From positions 620,001 through 684,000 of the forward strand of contig NZ_LT627736.1 of NCBI RefSeq assembly GCF_900102005.1: DNA of 64,000 bases. The letters run 5' to 3'. Under the pieces are notes generated by a model that was not told the DNA's origin, searched no databases, and saw nothing but the letters and a program-made list of their open reading frames with translations. Shown in pieces: positions 33,834-42,846 of the stretch. How positions within the stretch are numbered: position 1 is the first letter of the stretch; the number at the start of each line of letters is the position of its first letter. The DNA is from Microbacterium sp. LKL04 (lineage in GTDB: Bacteria > Actinomycetota > Actinomycetes > Actinomycetales > Microbacteriaceae). The translations under genes and the position numbers were made by a program.

Positions 33834-35657
33834 TCAGTCGCTCGGGCGGTCGTTCTTCTTGTTGGAGTCCTCGTCCACCACGATGATGTTCGACGGACGG
33901 TTGGCCGTCTCCGGGTTGTGGCCGTCATCGATCGGGTGGAGCGGGGCATCGACCGCGCCGGCACGCTCGTGCGCGCCACGGATCTCTTCCTGCTCCTCGT
34001 GGTCGATGTGCTCGAGCTCGTGGTGCTGGTGATCGATCGCGGCATCCACTTCGGCTTGCGTGACCGGGGACAGACGGTCTTCGAAGAACCACCGCGACAG
34101 CGAGGCGCGGACGTTCTGGTGCCACGGGATGCGACCGTTGTCGTTCGGACGAACCACGAGGGGCTCGTGAACCTCGAAGTCGATCAGTTTCACACGCTCG
34201 TAGGCGTCGACGGGCTGGTGGACCTCGATGTACTCGCCGCCGGGCAGGCGGACGATGCGACCCGACTCGTAGCCGTGGAGCGCGATCTCGCGATCCTTCT
34301 TCTGCAGGGCGATCGCGATGCGCTTCGTGACGAAGTATCCGACGATCGGACCGATGAACAGCAGCGCCTGCAGGGAGTGGATCACGCCTTCCATCGTCAG
34401 GTGGAAGTGCGTCGCGATGATGTCCGACGAGGCGGCGGCCCACAGGACGGCGTAGAAGATCACACCGGCCACACCGATCGCAGTGCGCGTCGGGGCGTGA
34501 CGGGGGCGCTGTGCGATGTGGTGCTCGCGCTTGTCACCGGTGACCCACGCCTCGATGAAGGGGTAGATCGCGACGAGCACAATGAACACGCCGAGCACGG
34601 CGACCGGCAACAGGATCCCAAACGAGAAGGTGTGGTCGAACAGCACCAGGTCGAGGTTGGACGGCGCCAGACGCAGCGCTCCGTCGGCGAATCCGATGTA
34701 CCAGTCAGGCTGGGTACCCGCGGAAACGGGGGAGGGGTCGTACGGTCCGTAGTTCCAGATCGGGTTGATCGTGAACATCGAGGCGATGAGCACCAGGACA
34801 CCGAACGTGATGAACAGGAAGCCGCCCATCTTCGACATGTAGACCGGGACCATCGGGTAGCCCACGACGTTGTCGTTCGTGCGGCCGGGGCCGGCGAACT
34901 GCGTGTGCTTGTTGATGATCATCAGCATCAGGTGGGCTGCGATCAGGGCGATGAGGATCAACGGCAGCAGCAGGATGTGCAGCGTGTACAGACGGCCGAC
35001 GATCGCCGTACCCGGGAACTCGCCGCCGAAGAGGAGGTACGAGGTCCAGGTACCGATGAGCGGGAGGCCCTTGATCATGCCGTCGATGATGCGGAGCCCG
35101 TTGCCCGAGAGGAGGTCGTCGGGCAGCGAGTAACCCGTGAAGCCGAGCGCCATCGCAAGGATGAACAGCACGAAGCCGATCACCCAGTTGAGCTCGCGCG
35201 GCTTGCGGAATGCACCCGTGAAGAACACGCGGAGCATGTGCACGCCGATGGCCGCGATGAACAGCAGAGCCGCCCAGTGGTGGATCTGACGAACCAGGAG
35301 ACCGCCGCGCAGGTCGAACGAGATGTTCAGCGTCGACTCGAGCGCAGCGGACATCTCGATACCGCGCAACGGAACGTAGGCGCCGTTGTAGTGCGTCGGA
35401 GCCATCGATGCTTCGAAGAAGAAGGTCAGGAACGAGCCCGACAGGAAGACGACGACGAAGCTCCACAGAGCGATCTCGCCGAGCATGAACGACCAGTGGT
35501 CGGGGAAGATCTTGCGACCGATCTCCTTGACGAGGCCCGAGATGCTCGTGCGCTCGTCGATGTAGTTCGCCGTCGCGCCGATGAACCGGCCGCCGAGGGG
35601 CTTTTCGGCCGGCGTGGCGAGAGCGGTAGCCGGCGCTGATTCAGTCGAGGTGCTCAA
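33834..35657 (-). CDS. qcrB: Cytochrome bc1 complex cytochrome b subunit QcrB
   Basis: 607-residue cytochrome b of the menaquinol:cytochrome c reductase. Haem ligand histidines occur in HHWAALLFIAAIGVHMLRV and LIALIAAHLMLMIINKH. The quinol-site motif reads PDWY (in GTQPDWYIGF) instead of PEWY. The long C-terminal extension, charged and His-rich, is typical of actinobacterial QcrB. The start is a TTG at 35657 overlapping the qcrA stop (TTGA), followed by LSTSTESAP; the frame upstream of it belongs to qcrA. Gene order ctaE-qcrC-qcrA-qcrB is conserved in actinobacteria. Confidence 0.96.
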   Translation of the reverse strand: MSTSTESAPATALATPAEKPLGGRFIGATANYIDERTSISGLVKEIGRKIFPDHWSFMLGEIALWSFVVVFLSGSFLTFFFEASMAPTHYNGAYVPLRGIEMSAALESTLNISFDLRGGLLVRQIHHWAALLFIAAIGVHMLRVFFTGAFRKPRELNWVIGFVLFILAMALGFTGYSLPDDLLSGNGLRIIDGMIKGLPLIGTWTSYLLFGGEFPGTAIVGRLYTLHILLLPLILIALIAAHLMLMIINKHTQFAGPGRTNDNVVGYPMVPVYMSKMGGFLFITFGVLVLIASMFTINPIWNYGPYDPSPVSAGTQPDWYIGFADGALRLAPSNLDLVLFDHTFSFGILLPVAVLGVFIVLVAIYPFIEAWVTGDKREHHIAQRPRHAPTRTAIGVAGVIFYAVLWAAASSDIIATHFHLTMEGVIHSLQALLFIGPIVGYFVTKRIAIALQKKDREIALHGYESGRIVRLPGGEYIEVHQPVDAYERVKLIDFEVHEPLVVRPNDNGRIPWHQNVRASLSRWFFEDRLSPVTQAEVDAAIDHQHHELEHIDHEEQEEIRGAHERAGAVDAPLHPIDDGHNPETANRPSNIIVVDEDSNKKNDRPSD

Positions 35658-36730
35658 TGACGCTCCCAGAAGCTGGGCCCAACGGGCTCTTCGAAGTCGC
35701 TCTTCGCGACGAGGTAGCCCTCTGCGTCCACCGCGATAGGCAGCTGCGGGAGCGGCCGTGCGGCCGGGCCGAAGATGACTTCGGCACCGCGCGACACGTC
35801 GAACTGCGACTGGTGGCAGGGGCAGAGAAGGTGGTGGGTCTGCTGCTCGTACAGCGCGACGGGGCATCCGACGTGCGTGCAGACCTTCGAGTACGCCACG
35901 ATCCCGTCATAGGACCAGTCGAGGCGGTTGTACTCGGCGGGGAGCTGCTCGGGGAGCAACCGCATGAGGAGGACGATCGCTTTCGCCTTCTCCTCCAGGT
36001 AGCCCTCGAGGTGACCGAGATCCTTGAGGGACTCGGGGATGACATGGACGGCCGAGCCCAGGGCGACGTCAGCCGCGCGGATCGGAAGGCCGGAGGGGTC
36101 GTGCGCCAGGCGCTCGCCTTCCTTCCACATCGTGTGCTTCAGAAGTGCGACCGGGTCACCGGCCAGCGGGTTCTCCTCGGAGGAGTGCGGAGCCAGACCG
36201 CGGAAGAGCGTGACGCCGGGGACGATCGATGCGACGACCGCAGCGATGAGGCCGCCTCGGATCGCGGTGCGACGCCCGAAGCCGGACTCCTCGTTCGCCT
36301 GGCGGAAGACGTCGACGGCGGCTTCGCGCGTCGACTCCTTGCCGCGGGTCGAGTGACGGGCCTCGATGTGCTCCTTGTCGGGCATGATCGCCTTCGACCA
36401 GTGGATCGCCGCGATCCCGATGGTCAGAAGAGCGAACCCGATCCCGAGGCCGATGAAGAGGTTGTTGCTCCGGATGTCTCCGAAGTTGCCGCTCTCGATC
36501 GGGAAGAGCATGTACGCGGCGACAGCCCAGAGGCTCGCAGCGAGTGAGATGTAGAACAGCGTGTAGACGGTGCGGACCGCGCGGCTCATCGCCGCCGGGT
36601 CCTTGTCGGTCATCCGCTCGCGGTGGGGCGGCAGACCGGGGTTCTGCACGGGGTCGGCGACCGCGACGACGAGTCCCGACGAAGGCCGGTGAGCCTTCTC
36701 GAGCGCCTGCGGCTCTTCCTCGTGTGACAT
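35654..36730 (-). CDS. qcrA: Cytochrome bc1 complex Rieske iron-sulfur subunit QcrA
   Basis: 358-residue Rieske protein of the bcc complex. Three membrane helices (about 57-76, 91-109 and 158-176) are the actinobacterial feature that differs from single-helix Rieske proteins. The 2Fe-2S ligands are C284 and H286 in CTHVGC and C303 and H306 in CPCHQSQFD; C289 and C305 form the stabilising disulfide. ATG at 36730; the stop overlaps the qcrB TTG. It passes electrons from menaquinol to the di-haem QcrC. Confidence 0.97.
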   Translation of the reverse strand: MSHEEEPQALEKAHRPSSGLVVAVADPVQNPGLPPHRERMTDKDPAAMSRAVRTVYTLFYISLAASLWAVAAYMLFPIESGNFGDIRSNNLFIGLGIGFALLTIGIAAIHWSKAIMPDKEHIEARHSTRGKESTREAAVDVFRQANEESGFGRRTAIRGGLIAAVVASIVPGVTLFRGLAPHSSEENPLAGDPVALLKHTMWKEGERLAHDPSGLPIRAADVALGSAVHVIPESLKDLGHLEGYLEEKAKAIVLLMRLLPEQLPAEYNRLDWSYDGIVAYSKVCTHVGCPVALYEQQTHHLLCPCHQSQFDVSRGAEVIFGPAARPLPQLPIAVDAEGYLVAKSDFEEPVGPSFWERH

Positions 36731-36769
36731 TGTGCTCCTCGTCCTGGAATTCTCTTCGTCAGTGTTAAA

Positions 36770-37570
36770 TCAGTTGGACTTCGCGGTGATCCACACCGAG
36801 ATGCCGATCAGCGTGCCGATGCCGAAGATCCAGATGAACAGGCCTTCGGAGACCGGACCGAGGGATCCGAGGGTGAAGCCACCGACCGGCTCGCTCTTCT
36901 GCAGGTACATCAACGACGAGATGATGTCGCGCTTCTCGTCGGGCGTGATGGTCATGTCGTTGAACACGGGCATGTTCTGCGGGCCGGTGACCATCGCCGC
37001 GTAGATGTGCAGGGGGCTGGTCTTCGTCAGCGCGGGGGCGTACTTGCCCTCGGTCAGCGCGCCACCTGCTGCGGCGACGTTGTGACACATCGCGCAGTTG
37101 ATGCGGAACAGCTCCGCACCCTCGGTGAGGTCGCCTTCGCCGTCGAGGATCCGCTTGTCCGGGTACGTCGGGCCGGGAGCCACGGACTGGACCCACGAGG
37201 CCATCGCCTTGATCTGGTCTTCCGTGAACTGCGGTGCCTTCTGCGGAGCCTGGGGACCCTGGGCCTGCAGCGGCATGCGGCCCGTGGAGACCTGGAACTC
37301 GACCGACAGCTCACCGACGCCGTAGAGCGACGGGCCGTCTTCCGTGCCCTCGAGATCGAGGCCGTGGCACGTCGCGCAGTTCGCCTGGAACAGCTTCTTG
37401 CCATCCTCGACGGTCAGCGTTGAAGCCGAGTCGGTGGAGGAGGTCGAGGCCATCGCCGCGGACGCGCCGGCGTAGATGCCACCCGTGAGCAGCAGGCCGA
37501 CGCCGATCAGAGCGGCGGCCGCCCACTTGCTGCGACGGCCCGTGTGCCGACGCGGGGTCTTGGATGCCAT
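36770..37570 (-). CDS. qcrC: Cytochrome bc1 complex di-haem cytochrome c subunit QcrC
   Basis: 266-residue membrane-bound cytochrome cc. An N-terminal helix (about 16-36) precedes two c-type haem sites, CATCH (C65, C68, H69) and CAMCH (C159, C162, H163), and a C-terminal membrane helix (about 243-262). The di-haem subunit carries electrons directly to CuA, so actinobacteria with it need no soluble cytochrome c. It lies 39 bases upstream of qcrA and 24 bases downstream of ctaE in the same operon. Confidence 0.97.
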   Translation of the reverse strand: MASKTPRRHTGRRSKWAAAALIGVGLLLTGGIYAGASAAMASTSSTDSASTLTVEDGKKLFQANCATCHGLDLEGTEDGPSLYGVGELSVEFQVSTGRMPLQAQGPQAPQKAPQFTEDQIKAMASWVQSVAPGPTYPDKRILDGEGDLTEGAELFRINCAMCHNVAAAGGALTEGKYAPALTKTSPLHIYAAMVTGPQNMPVFNDMTITPDEKRDIISSLMYLQKSEPVGGFTLGSLGPVSEGLFIWIFGIGTLIGISVWITAKSN

Positions 37571-37594
37571 TGAGGAACTCAGCTCCGCTCTGTA

Positions 37595-38230
37595 TTACCG
37601 GATGAAGTAGATGACGGCGAAGAGGATGATCCACACGACGTCGACGAAGTGCCAGTAGTAGGACACGACGATCGCGGAGGTCATCTCCTTCCGGCCGAAG
37701 TTCTTGACCGCGAATGCACGCCCGATGATGAGCAGGAAGGCGATGAGGCCACCCGTCACGTGGAGGGCGTGGAAACCGGTTGTGATGTAGAAGGCGGAAG
37801 CGTAGGAATCCGCGCTGATCGGCAGCCCTTCCGCGACCAGCGTGGCGTACTCCCACACCTGGCCGGAGACGAAGACGGCACCCATGATGAAGGTCAGGTA
37901 GAACCACTCGACCATGCCCCACTGGCGGAAGTTCCAGATTGATCCGCGGCGGTAGGGCTGGAAGCGCTCGGCGGCGAACACGCCGGCCTGCGCGGTGAAC
38001 GACGACAGCACCAGGATGAGCGTGTTGACGGCCGCGAAGGGCACGTTCAGCAGCTCGGTTCGGCTGGCCCACAGCTCCGGCGAGGTGTTGCGGATCGTGA
38101 AGTAGATGGCGAAGAGGCCGGCGAAGAACATGACCTCGCTGCCCAGCCACACGATCGTGCCGACGGCAACGGGGTCCGGTCGTTTCACCGAACGCAGCGC
38201 CTGGTTGTATGTCGCGGGAGTGGTCGTCAC
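37595..38230 (-). CDS. ctaE: Cytochrome c oxidase subunit III
   Basis: 211-residue membrane subunit III of the aa3 oxidase with five membrane helices and the motifs [35 protein letters not shown] and [14 protein letters not shown]. The GTG at 38230 ([12 protein letters not shown]) is preferred because a CATAAT -10 box lies 7 bases upstream; an ATG nine bases earlier (38239) overlaps that box. It is first in the ctaE-qcrC-qcrA-qcrB operon, on the strand opposite ctaC-ctaD-ctaF. Confidence 0.95.
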   Translation of the reverse strand: MTTTPATYNQALRSVKRPDPVAVGTIVWLGSEVMFFAGLFAIYFTIRNTSPELWASRTELLNVPFAAVNTLILVLSSFTAQAGVFAAERFQPYRRGSIWNFRQWGMVEWFYLTFIMGAVFVSGQVWEYATLVAEGLPISADSYASAFYITTGFHALHVTGGLIAFLLIIGRAFAVKNFGRKEMTSAIVVSYYWHFVDVVWIILFAVIYFIR

Positions 38231-38237
38231 ACTCCCC

Positions 38238-38243
38238 ATTATG
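38238..38243 (-). promoter_or_regulatory. -10 box of the ctaE-qcrCAB operon
   Basis: CATAAT on the minus strand, 7 bases before the ctaE GTG; divergent from the trpD box. Confidence 0.5.
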
Positions 38244-38347
38244 GCCGATGTTGGGGGAGGGTTTCGCATTCCTGAAGGTACTTCCGTCTTTCCGTGGCGT
38301 CAGGGCGGTCGATGGGCCCGCCGGGAGTCGGCTGTCAGAGTGCTGAG

Positions 38348-38353
38348 TAGGAT
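38348..38353 (+). promoter_or_regulatory. -10 box of trpD
   Basis: TAGGAT 8 bases before the trpD ATG. Confidence 0.5.
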
Positions 38354-38361
38354 CGGGGGTC

Positions 38362-39414
38362 ATGGCGGACATGTACTCCTGGCCCGAGATCCTCACCACG
38401 GTGCTGGACCGGAAGGACCTCAGCGTGTCCGAATCCACCTGGGCGATGCGCCAGGTGATGCAGGGGGACGCGACGCCTTCGCAGCTCGCCGGTTTCCTCG
38501 TGGCACTTCGCGCGAAGGGCGAGACCGTCGACGAGATCGTCGGGTTCCGCGACGCGATCCTCGAGGCGGCGGTACCCCTCCCGGTCCGCGCGGATGTGCT
38601 CGACATCGTAGGCACGGGCGGTGATCGTTACGGGACCGTGAACGTGTCCACGACCGCATCCGTGGTGGTGGCGGCCAGCGGCATCCCGGTGGTCAAACAC
38701 GGCAACCGCGCGTCGAGCTCGAAATCGGGCTCGTCGGATGTGCTGGCGGCACTCGGCGTCGACCTCACCCAGTCCCCGGAGCGCGTCGCCGAGGTACTCG
38801 ACGAGGTGGGCATCACGTTCGCTTTCGCGTCGGCGTTCCACCCCGGCTTCCGGCACGCGGGACCGACACGCGCCGAGCTCGGCATCCCGACGGTCTTCAA
38901 TTTCCTCGGGCCGCTCTGCAACCCGGCACGGGCCGAGGCGAACGCGGTCGGCGTCGCCCACCTCGACCGCGTCCCGCTCATCACCGGTGTCTTCCAGACT
39001 CGCGGAGCGACCGCGCTGGTCTTCCGCGGCGACGACGGCCTGGACGAGCTCACGACGACCGGCCACAGCCGGGTGTGGGAGATCAGCCGCGGCGACGTTC
39101 GTGAGCACGATCTCGATCCCCGCGATCTCGGCATCCCTCGCGCGGACATCGCGGACCTGCTGGGCGGCGACGCGACTCACAACGCCGAGATCGTCCGGCG
39201 GGTGCTGGACGGCGAGGCGGGGCCGGTGCGCGACATCGTCCTTCTGAACGCGGCCGCGGGGATCGTGTCGTACCGCCTGTTCCGGGATGCCGCCGAGCTG
39301 CAGCGTCCCTTCGTCGAACGGCTCGCCGACGCGTACGCAGAGGCCGGCGCCGCCGTCGACTCCGGCGCCGCGCGCGCCAAGCTCGACGCCTGGGTCTCGG
39401 CGAGCGGACGCTGA
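38362..39414 (+). CDS. trpD: Anthranilate phosphoribosyltransferase
   Basis: 350-residue enzyme that joins anthranilate to PRPP in tryptophan synthesis. The PRPP-binding GTGGD (84-88), NVSTTAS (94-100) and KHGNRASSSKSGSSD (112-126) are all present, together with FAFASAFHPGFRHAGPTRAELG. It stands alone, divergent from ctaE, with no other trp gene in the window. The following PHP-domain gene starts 7 bases after its stop and may be co-transcribed. Confidence 0.96.
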   Translation: MADMYSWPEILTTVLDRKDLSVSESTWAMRQVMQGDATPSQLAGFLVALRAKGETVDEIVGFRDAILEAAVPLPVRADVLDIVGTGGDRYGTVNVSTTASVVVAASGIPVVKHGNRASSSKSGSSDVLAALGVDLTQSPERVAEVLDEVGITFAFASAFHPGFRHAGPTRAELGIPTVFNFLGPLCNPARAEANAVGVAHLDRVPLITGVFQTRGATALVFRGDDGLDELTTTGHSRVWEISRGDVREHDLDPRDLGIPRADIADLLGGDATHNAEIVRRVLDGEAGPVRDIVLLNAAAGIVSYRLFRDAAELQRPFVERLADAYAEAGAAVDSGAARAKLDAWVSASGR

Positions 39415-39421
39415 GCAGACG

Positions 39422-40414
39422 ATGGACCCGATCGAGGCGCTCACCGAGATAGCGGAGCTCCTCGAGCGCGACCGCGCTTCGCGCTACAAGTCCAAGGCCT
39501 TCCGTGCCGCGGCCGACACGCTCGCGGGGCTGAACGCCGACGAGCGTGCGGACGTCGGCCGCCTCCGATCGCGCAAGGGCATCGGCGACTCCACCTACAA
39601 GGTCATCGCCGAGGCGCTCTCCGGTGAGGTGCCGGCCTACCTGGCCGAGTTGCGGAACCGGGTCGCACCCATCGAGCAGTCTCAGTTGCGCTCGCTGCTT
39701 CGCGGTGACCTCCACGCCCACTCCGAATGGTCCGACGGGCTGACTTCGATCGACCTGATGGTCGATGCGGCACGCGCTCTCGGACACGAGTACCTCGCGC
39801 TGACCGACCACTCGCCGCGGTTGCGGGTCGCGCGCGGACTGTCAGCCGAGCGGCTGCGTGAACAGCTCGCAGTGATCCCGGGCTTCGCGGATGAGTCGTT
39901 CACGCTGCTGAGCGGGATCGAGGTCGACATCCTCGACGACGGTTCCCTCGACCAGGAGGATGATCTGCTGCGCACGCTCGACGTGGTGGTGGCCTCCGCG
40001 CACTCCGCCCTGCGGATGGAACGGGCGCCGATGACGCGTCGGCTCGTGGCCGCCGCATCCGACCCTCGTGTGGACGTCCTCGGTCACGTGACGGGGCGAC
40101 TCGTGTCGGGCTCTCGCGGCACGCGCCCGCCGTCGGTGTTCGATGCGCGGGCCGTGTTCGAGGCCTGCGCCGAGCATGGCACCGCGGTCGAGATCAATTC
40201 CCGACCGGAGCGCGAGGATCCTCCCGACGACCTGGTGGCGCTGGCCCTCGAGATCGGATGCCTCTTCTCGATCGATTCTGATGCGCATGCACCCGGTCAG
40301 CTGTCGCTACTGGATCATGGCGCCGTCCGGGCGGAGCGTGCGGGTGTTCCCGCGGAGCGGATCATCACCACCTGGCCGCTCGCACGGTTGCGGGAGTGGA
40401 CATCGTCTCGGTGA
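39422..40414 (+). CDS. PHP-domain protein with PolX-like N-terminal helices
   Basis: 330-residue protein with two parts. Residues 1-80 resemble the helix-hairpin-helix region of family X polymerases (RYKSKAFRAAADTL, RKGIGDSTYKVIAEAL). The rest is a PHP phosphoesterase domain with its metal motifs: DLHAHSEWSDG (96-106), LTDHSPR, GIEVDIL, SAH, GHVTGR, EINSRP and DSDAH. The polymerase palm that sits between these parts in bacterial PolX is absent. It may process DNA ends or phosphate esters; the substrate is unknown. ATG at 39422, 7 bases after trpD; convergent with the next gene. Confidence 0.82.
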   Translation: MDPIEALTEIAELLERDRASRYKSKAFRAAADTLAGLNADERADVGRLRSRKGIGDSTYKVIAEALSGEVPAYLAELRNRVAPIEQSQLRSLLRGDLHAHSEWSDGLTSIDLMVDAARALGHEYLALTDHSPRLRVARGLSAERLREQLAVIPGFADESFTLLSGIEVDILDDGSLDQEDDLLRTLDVVVASAHSALRMERAPMTRRLVAAASDPRVDVLGHVTGRLVSGSRGTRPPSVFDARAVFEACAEHGTAVEINSRPEREDPPDDLVALALEIGCLFSIDSDAHAPGQLSLLDHGAVRAERAGVPAERIITTWPLARLREWTSSR

Positions 40415-40418
40415 GTCG

Positions 40419-41336
40419 TCAGGCCCGGGCGGACAGCGCCTCGGCCGCGCGCGTCGCCGATGAACCCAGCGACCAGGCTTTCGCCAGCGTCGCGAGCTCT
40501 GCGTCGTCGGGTGCCGTGATGCGAGCGTCGACCTCCGGCAGTGGGAGGTCTCGCACCACCTCGACGACGCGTGGTGCGACGTCGAGGTAGTCCGCGGCGG
40601 ACAGGACCTTCGTTCTCACGCCCGCGCTCATGCCCTCGCCCGCTTCCGCGGCGCGGCGGATGCCGGCGAGATCGCCGTGCGCCGCGAGGAGGGTCGCTGC
40701 GGTCTTCTCGCCCACGCCCGCAACTCCGGGGAGTCCGTCTGACGCGTCTCCGCGCATCGCGGCGAAGTCCGCGTACTGCGAGGGCAGGATGCCGTATTTG
40801 GTGACGATCGCGGCGTCCGTGAGCTCCTCGAGCTTGCTCATTCCGCGACCGGTGTAGATGACCCGGATGCCGCGCGAGTCATCGACGAGCTGGAAGAGGT
40901 CCCGGTCTCCGGTGATCACGTCGACGGGCAGTGCGCTCGTCGATGCGAGGGTGCCGATCACGTCGTCGGCCTCGTGCTCTGCGGCACCGACGATCTGGAT
41001 GCCGAGCACCCCGAGGGCTTCGCGGATCACCGGTACCTGGATCTCGAGGGGATCCGGGACCTCCTCGACGTCCGGTGCTGCGGCGACGGCTTCGGCGACC
41101 CGATGCGCCTTGTACGAGGGGATGAGGTCGACGCGCCACTGGGGCCGCCAGTCGTCGTCCCAGCATGCGACGAGGTGCGTCGGTTCGTAAGTGGCCACGA
41201 GCTTCGCGATCATGTCGAGGAACCCGCGGACCGCATTCACCGGGCGGCCGTCCGGCGCCTTGACCGTGTCGGGCACGCCGTAGAAGGCGCGGAAGTAGAG
41301 GCTCGCGGAGTCCAGCAGCATGAGGCGTTCGGTCAC
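40419..41336 (-). CDS. 5'-3' exonuclease (FEN family)
   Basis: 305-residue stand-alone flap-endonuclease/5'-3' exonuclease related to the N-terminal domain of DNA polymerase I. Metal-binding motifs are MLLDSASLYFRAFYG, CWDDDWRPQWRVDLIPSYKAHR, EHEADDVIGTLA and VITGDRDLFQLV; the helix-hairpin-helix is SDGLPGVAGVGEKTAATLL. No polymerase domain follows. The GTG at 41336 has GAGGATGAG upstream and lies 16 bases after the secreted-protein gene, so it may be read from the same transcript. It converges on the PHP-domain gene with a 4-base gap. Confidence 0.9.
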   Translation of the reverse strand: MTERLMLLDSASLYFRAFYGVPDTVKAPDGRPVNAVRGFLDMIAKLVATYEPTHLVACWDDDWRPQWRVDLIPSYKAHRVAEAVAAAPDVEEVPDPLEIQVPVIREALGVLGIQIVGAAEHEADDVIGTLASTSALPVDVITGDRDLFQLVDDSRGIRVIYTGRGMSKLEELTDAAIVTKYGILPSQYADFAAMRGDASDGLPGVAGVGEKTAATLLAAHGDLAGIRRAAEAGEGMSAGVRTKVLSAADYLDVAPRVVEVVRDLPLPEVDARITAPDDAELATLAKAWSLGSSATRAAEALSARA

Positions 41337-41352
41337 GCGCTCATCCTCGCAC

Positions 41353-42225
41353 TCAGCAACCGGGTCCGCCCGGGTCCTCGTCGCAGGTGCGTTGCACGAG
41401 CGCGGTCTCGACGTCGACGATCCGGATGACGGTGGTCGGGGTGTCGACCTCGAGGAGACCGGCGATGGGGAACCATCCGCCGCCGGCATCCGCTTCGGCT
41501 GCGTAGCGGACGGTCGCGGCGGCCTCGTACTCGCCTGCGGCGCCGTAGCTGTGGCTGGTGGCGGTCGCGGTGAACTGCGGAACCCCAAGGTCGTCCCACG
41601 ACCTGCCGGCAGTCCTCGTCTCCCGCGCCGCCCCGTCGCCGTAGGTGAAGGCGTAGGAGACCGGCGTGAAGCGGACGGTGACGGGGATGTCGAAGATATC
41701 GCCCTGCACGATGTGCTCCTCGGCCCCGACCACGAAGTTGGTGGGCATGCCCACCACGCCCATCCCGCCGGGTTCGCCGACGATCGCCGGCGGCGCCGGT
41801 GCGAACTGCGCGACGTCCTGAATGGTCGCCGTCGTCGGATCCGGTGCGGCCGGGGCAGCGGGATCGGCCGGCGGCAGCTCGGCCTGCTCGGTGCCGGGAA
41901 TCGGGGCGCCGCCTGGGGCGGCGATCGCGCCGGCGCACGCGTGGTTGAACGCGCACTCCGCGAGCCACTCTTCGCGGGTCCGCTGACCCGGGTAGAAGGC
42001 GTCCGGGTTCCGCGCCGGCGGAGGAACGACCGATGAGCCGCCGCCGCCCCGAGGCCCGGTCTGTGGGCGTGTGGGTGTGGACGACTCACCGCGGGTCGCG
42101 CCGATCGAAACGGATGACCCGTTGTTGACCGTCTTGCAGTCGTCTGTCCAACTCTGGTGGCCACAGCTTCCGCCCCCACCCGACGCCGTTAAAAGAGCGG
42201 CGACGAGGAGCGCCGTGGTCAGCAT
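41353..42225 (-). CDS. Secreted protein with a divergent PKD-like domain, function unknown
   Basis: 290-residue exported protein. The signal peptide is MLTTALLVAALLTASG; the mature part is Gly/Pro/Ala-rich with six cysteines (21, 30, 91, 97, 281, 290) that could form three disulfides. The C-terminal half (about 165-275) has a PKD-like pattern: FTYGDGAARET and SHSYGAAGEYEAAATV. PKD domains are extracellular beta-sandwiches that mediate binding. I do not recognise the whole protein. Its start overlaps the stop of the upstream lipoprotein gene (ATGCTGA), so the two are coupled. Confidence 0.8.
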   Translation of the reverse strand: MLTTALLVAALLTASGGGGSCGHQSWTDDCKTVNNGSSVSIGATRGESSTPTRPQTGPRGGGGSSVVPPPARNPDAFYPGQRTREEWLAECAFNHACAGAIAAPGGAPIPGTEQAELPPADPAAPAAPDPTTATIQDVAQFAPAPPAIVGEPGGMGVVGMPTNFVVGAEEHIVQGDIFDIPVTVRFTPVSYAFTYGDGAARETRTAGRSWDDLGVPQFTATATSHSYGAAGEYEAAATVRYAAEADAGGGWFPIAGLLEVDTPTTVIRIVDVETALVQRTCDEDPGGPGC

Positions 42226-42755
42226 GGAGGACCGTCCTGGCGTGAGCCAATCGACGAAATCTTCAAGGCACCGGCTGTCGAAAGAGGCACAACTGTGACC
42301 CGGATGGTCTGGATATCAGGTCGGTCAGGGGAAACCTGAGATTCACCCTCCGCGTTCACGACGTCAATTGCGGAAACATCCGTGCAAGCGTCGAGGGTGA
42401 TCGATCCGGAGGTGCGGTCCCAGCGGGTGCCCTCGATCAGAAGGATCTCAGTTTTCCCAGACACGCGGAGCCCCGAGGAGTGGTATTCCGTGAGACCTTT
42501 CTTTTCGGAGCTCAGGGCCTCGCCAGTTGTTTGCGCATACACGGGCTCAAATGTCGCGGGATCGGACAGATCGACGTCGTTCAGGGCATCGACGTACGCG
42601 CGATAGGTCGCCTCCGCAGCGGCGAAGGCCTCTTCTTCCGACGCGAATCCGGTCGCTGTCGGCAACGGGGTCGGGGAAGCGGTCGGTGCGCACGCCGAGA
42701 GGGCGGCGGCGAGCACGGTCGCGGCCAGCAGCGCTGCGGTGCGTCGAGCGATCAT
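42219..42755 (-). CDS. Lipoprotein of unknown function
   Basis: 178-residue lipoprotein with a basic start, a hydrophobic signal and the lipobox LSAC (C22), followed by a Pro/Thr/Ser linker. The mature domain begins FASEEEAFAAAEATYRAYVDALNDVDLSDPATF and looks like a small alpha/beta domain with two further cysteines. No enzyme motif is seen. The gene overlaps the secreted PKD-like gene by 7 bases and probably heads a lipoprotein/secreted-protein/exonuclease transcript. A joint role of the first two proteins at the cell surface is inferred from coupling alone. Confidence 0.82.
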   Translation of the reverse strand: MIARRTAALLAATVLAAALSACAPTASPTPLPTATGFASEEEAFAAAEATYRAYVDALNDVDLSDPATFEPVYAQTTGEALSSEKKGLTEYHSSGLRVSGKTEILLIEGTRWDRTSGSITLDACTDVSAIDVVNAEGESQVSPDRPDIQTIRVTVVPLSTAGALKISSIGSRQDGPPC

Positions 42756-42807
42756 GCGACCACGGTAGTGAACCCTCGTCTCTTCTCCGAGGGTTGTCCA
42801 CAGCGCG

Positions 42808-42813
42808 TAGGCT
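42808..42813 (+). promoter_or_regulatory. -10 box of the YchJ-like gene
   Basis: TAGGCT, 33 bases before the ATG, which has GGGGAGGAAT as ribosome-binding site. Confidence 0.4.
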
Positions 42814-42846
42814 CACTCGGGTCTTTCGTGAGCGTGGGGAGGAATC

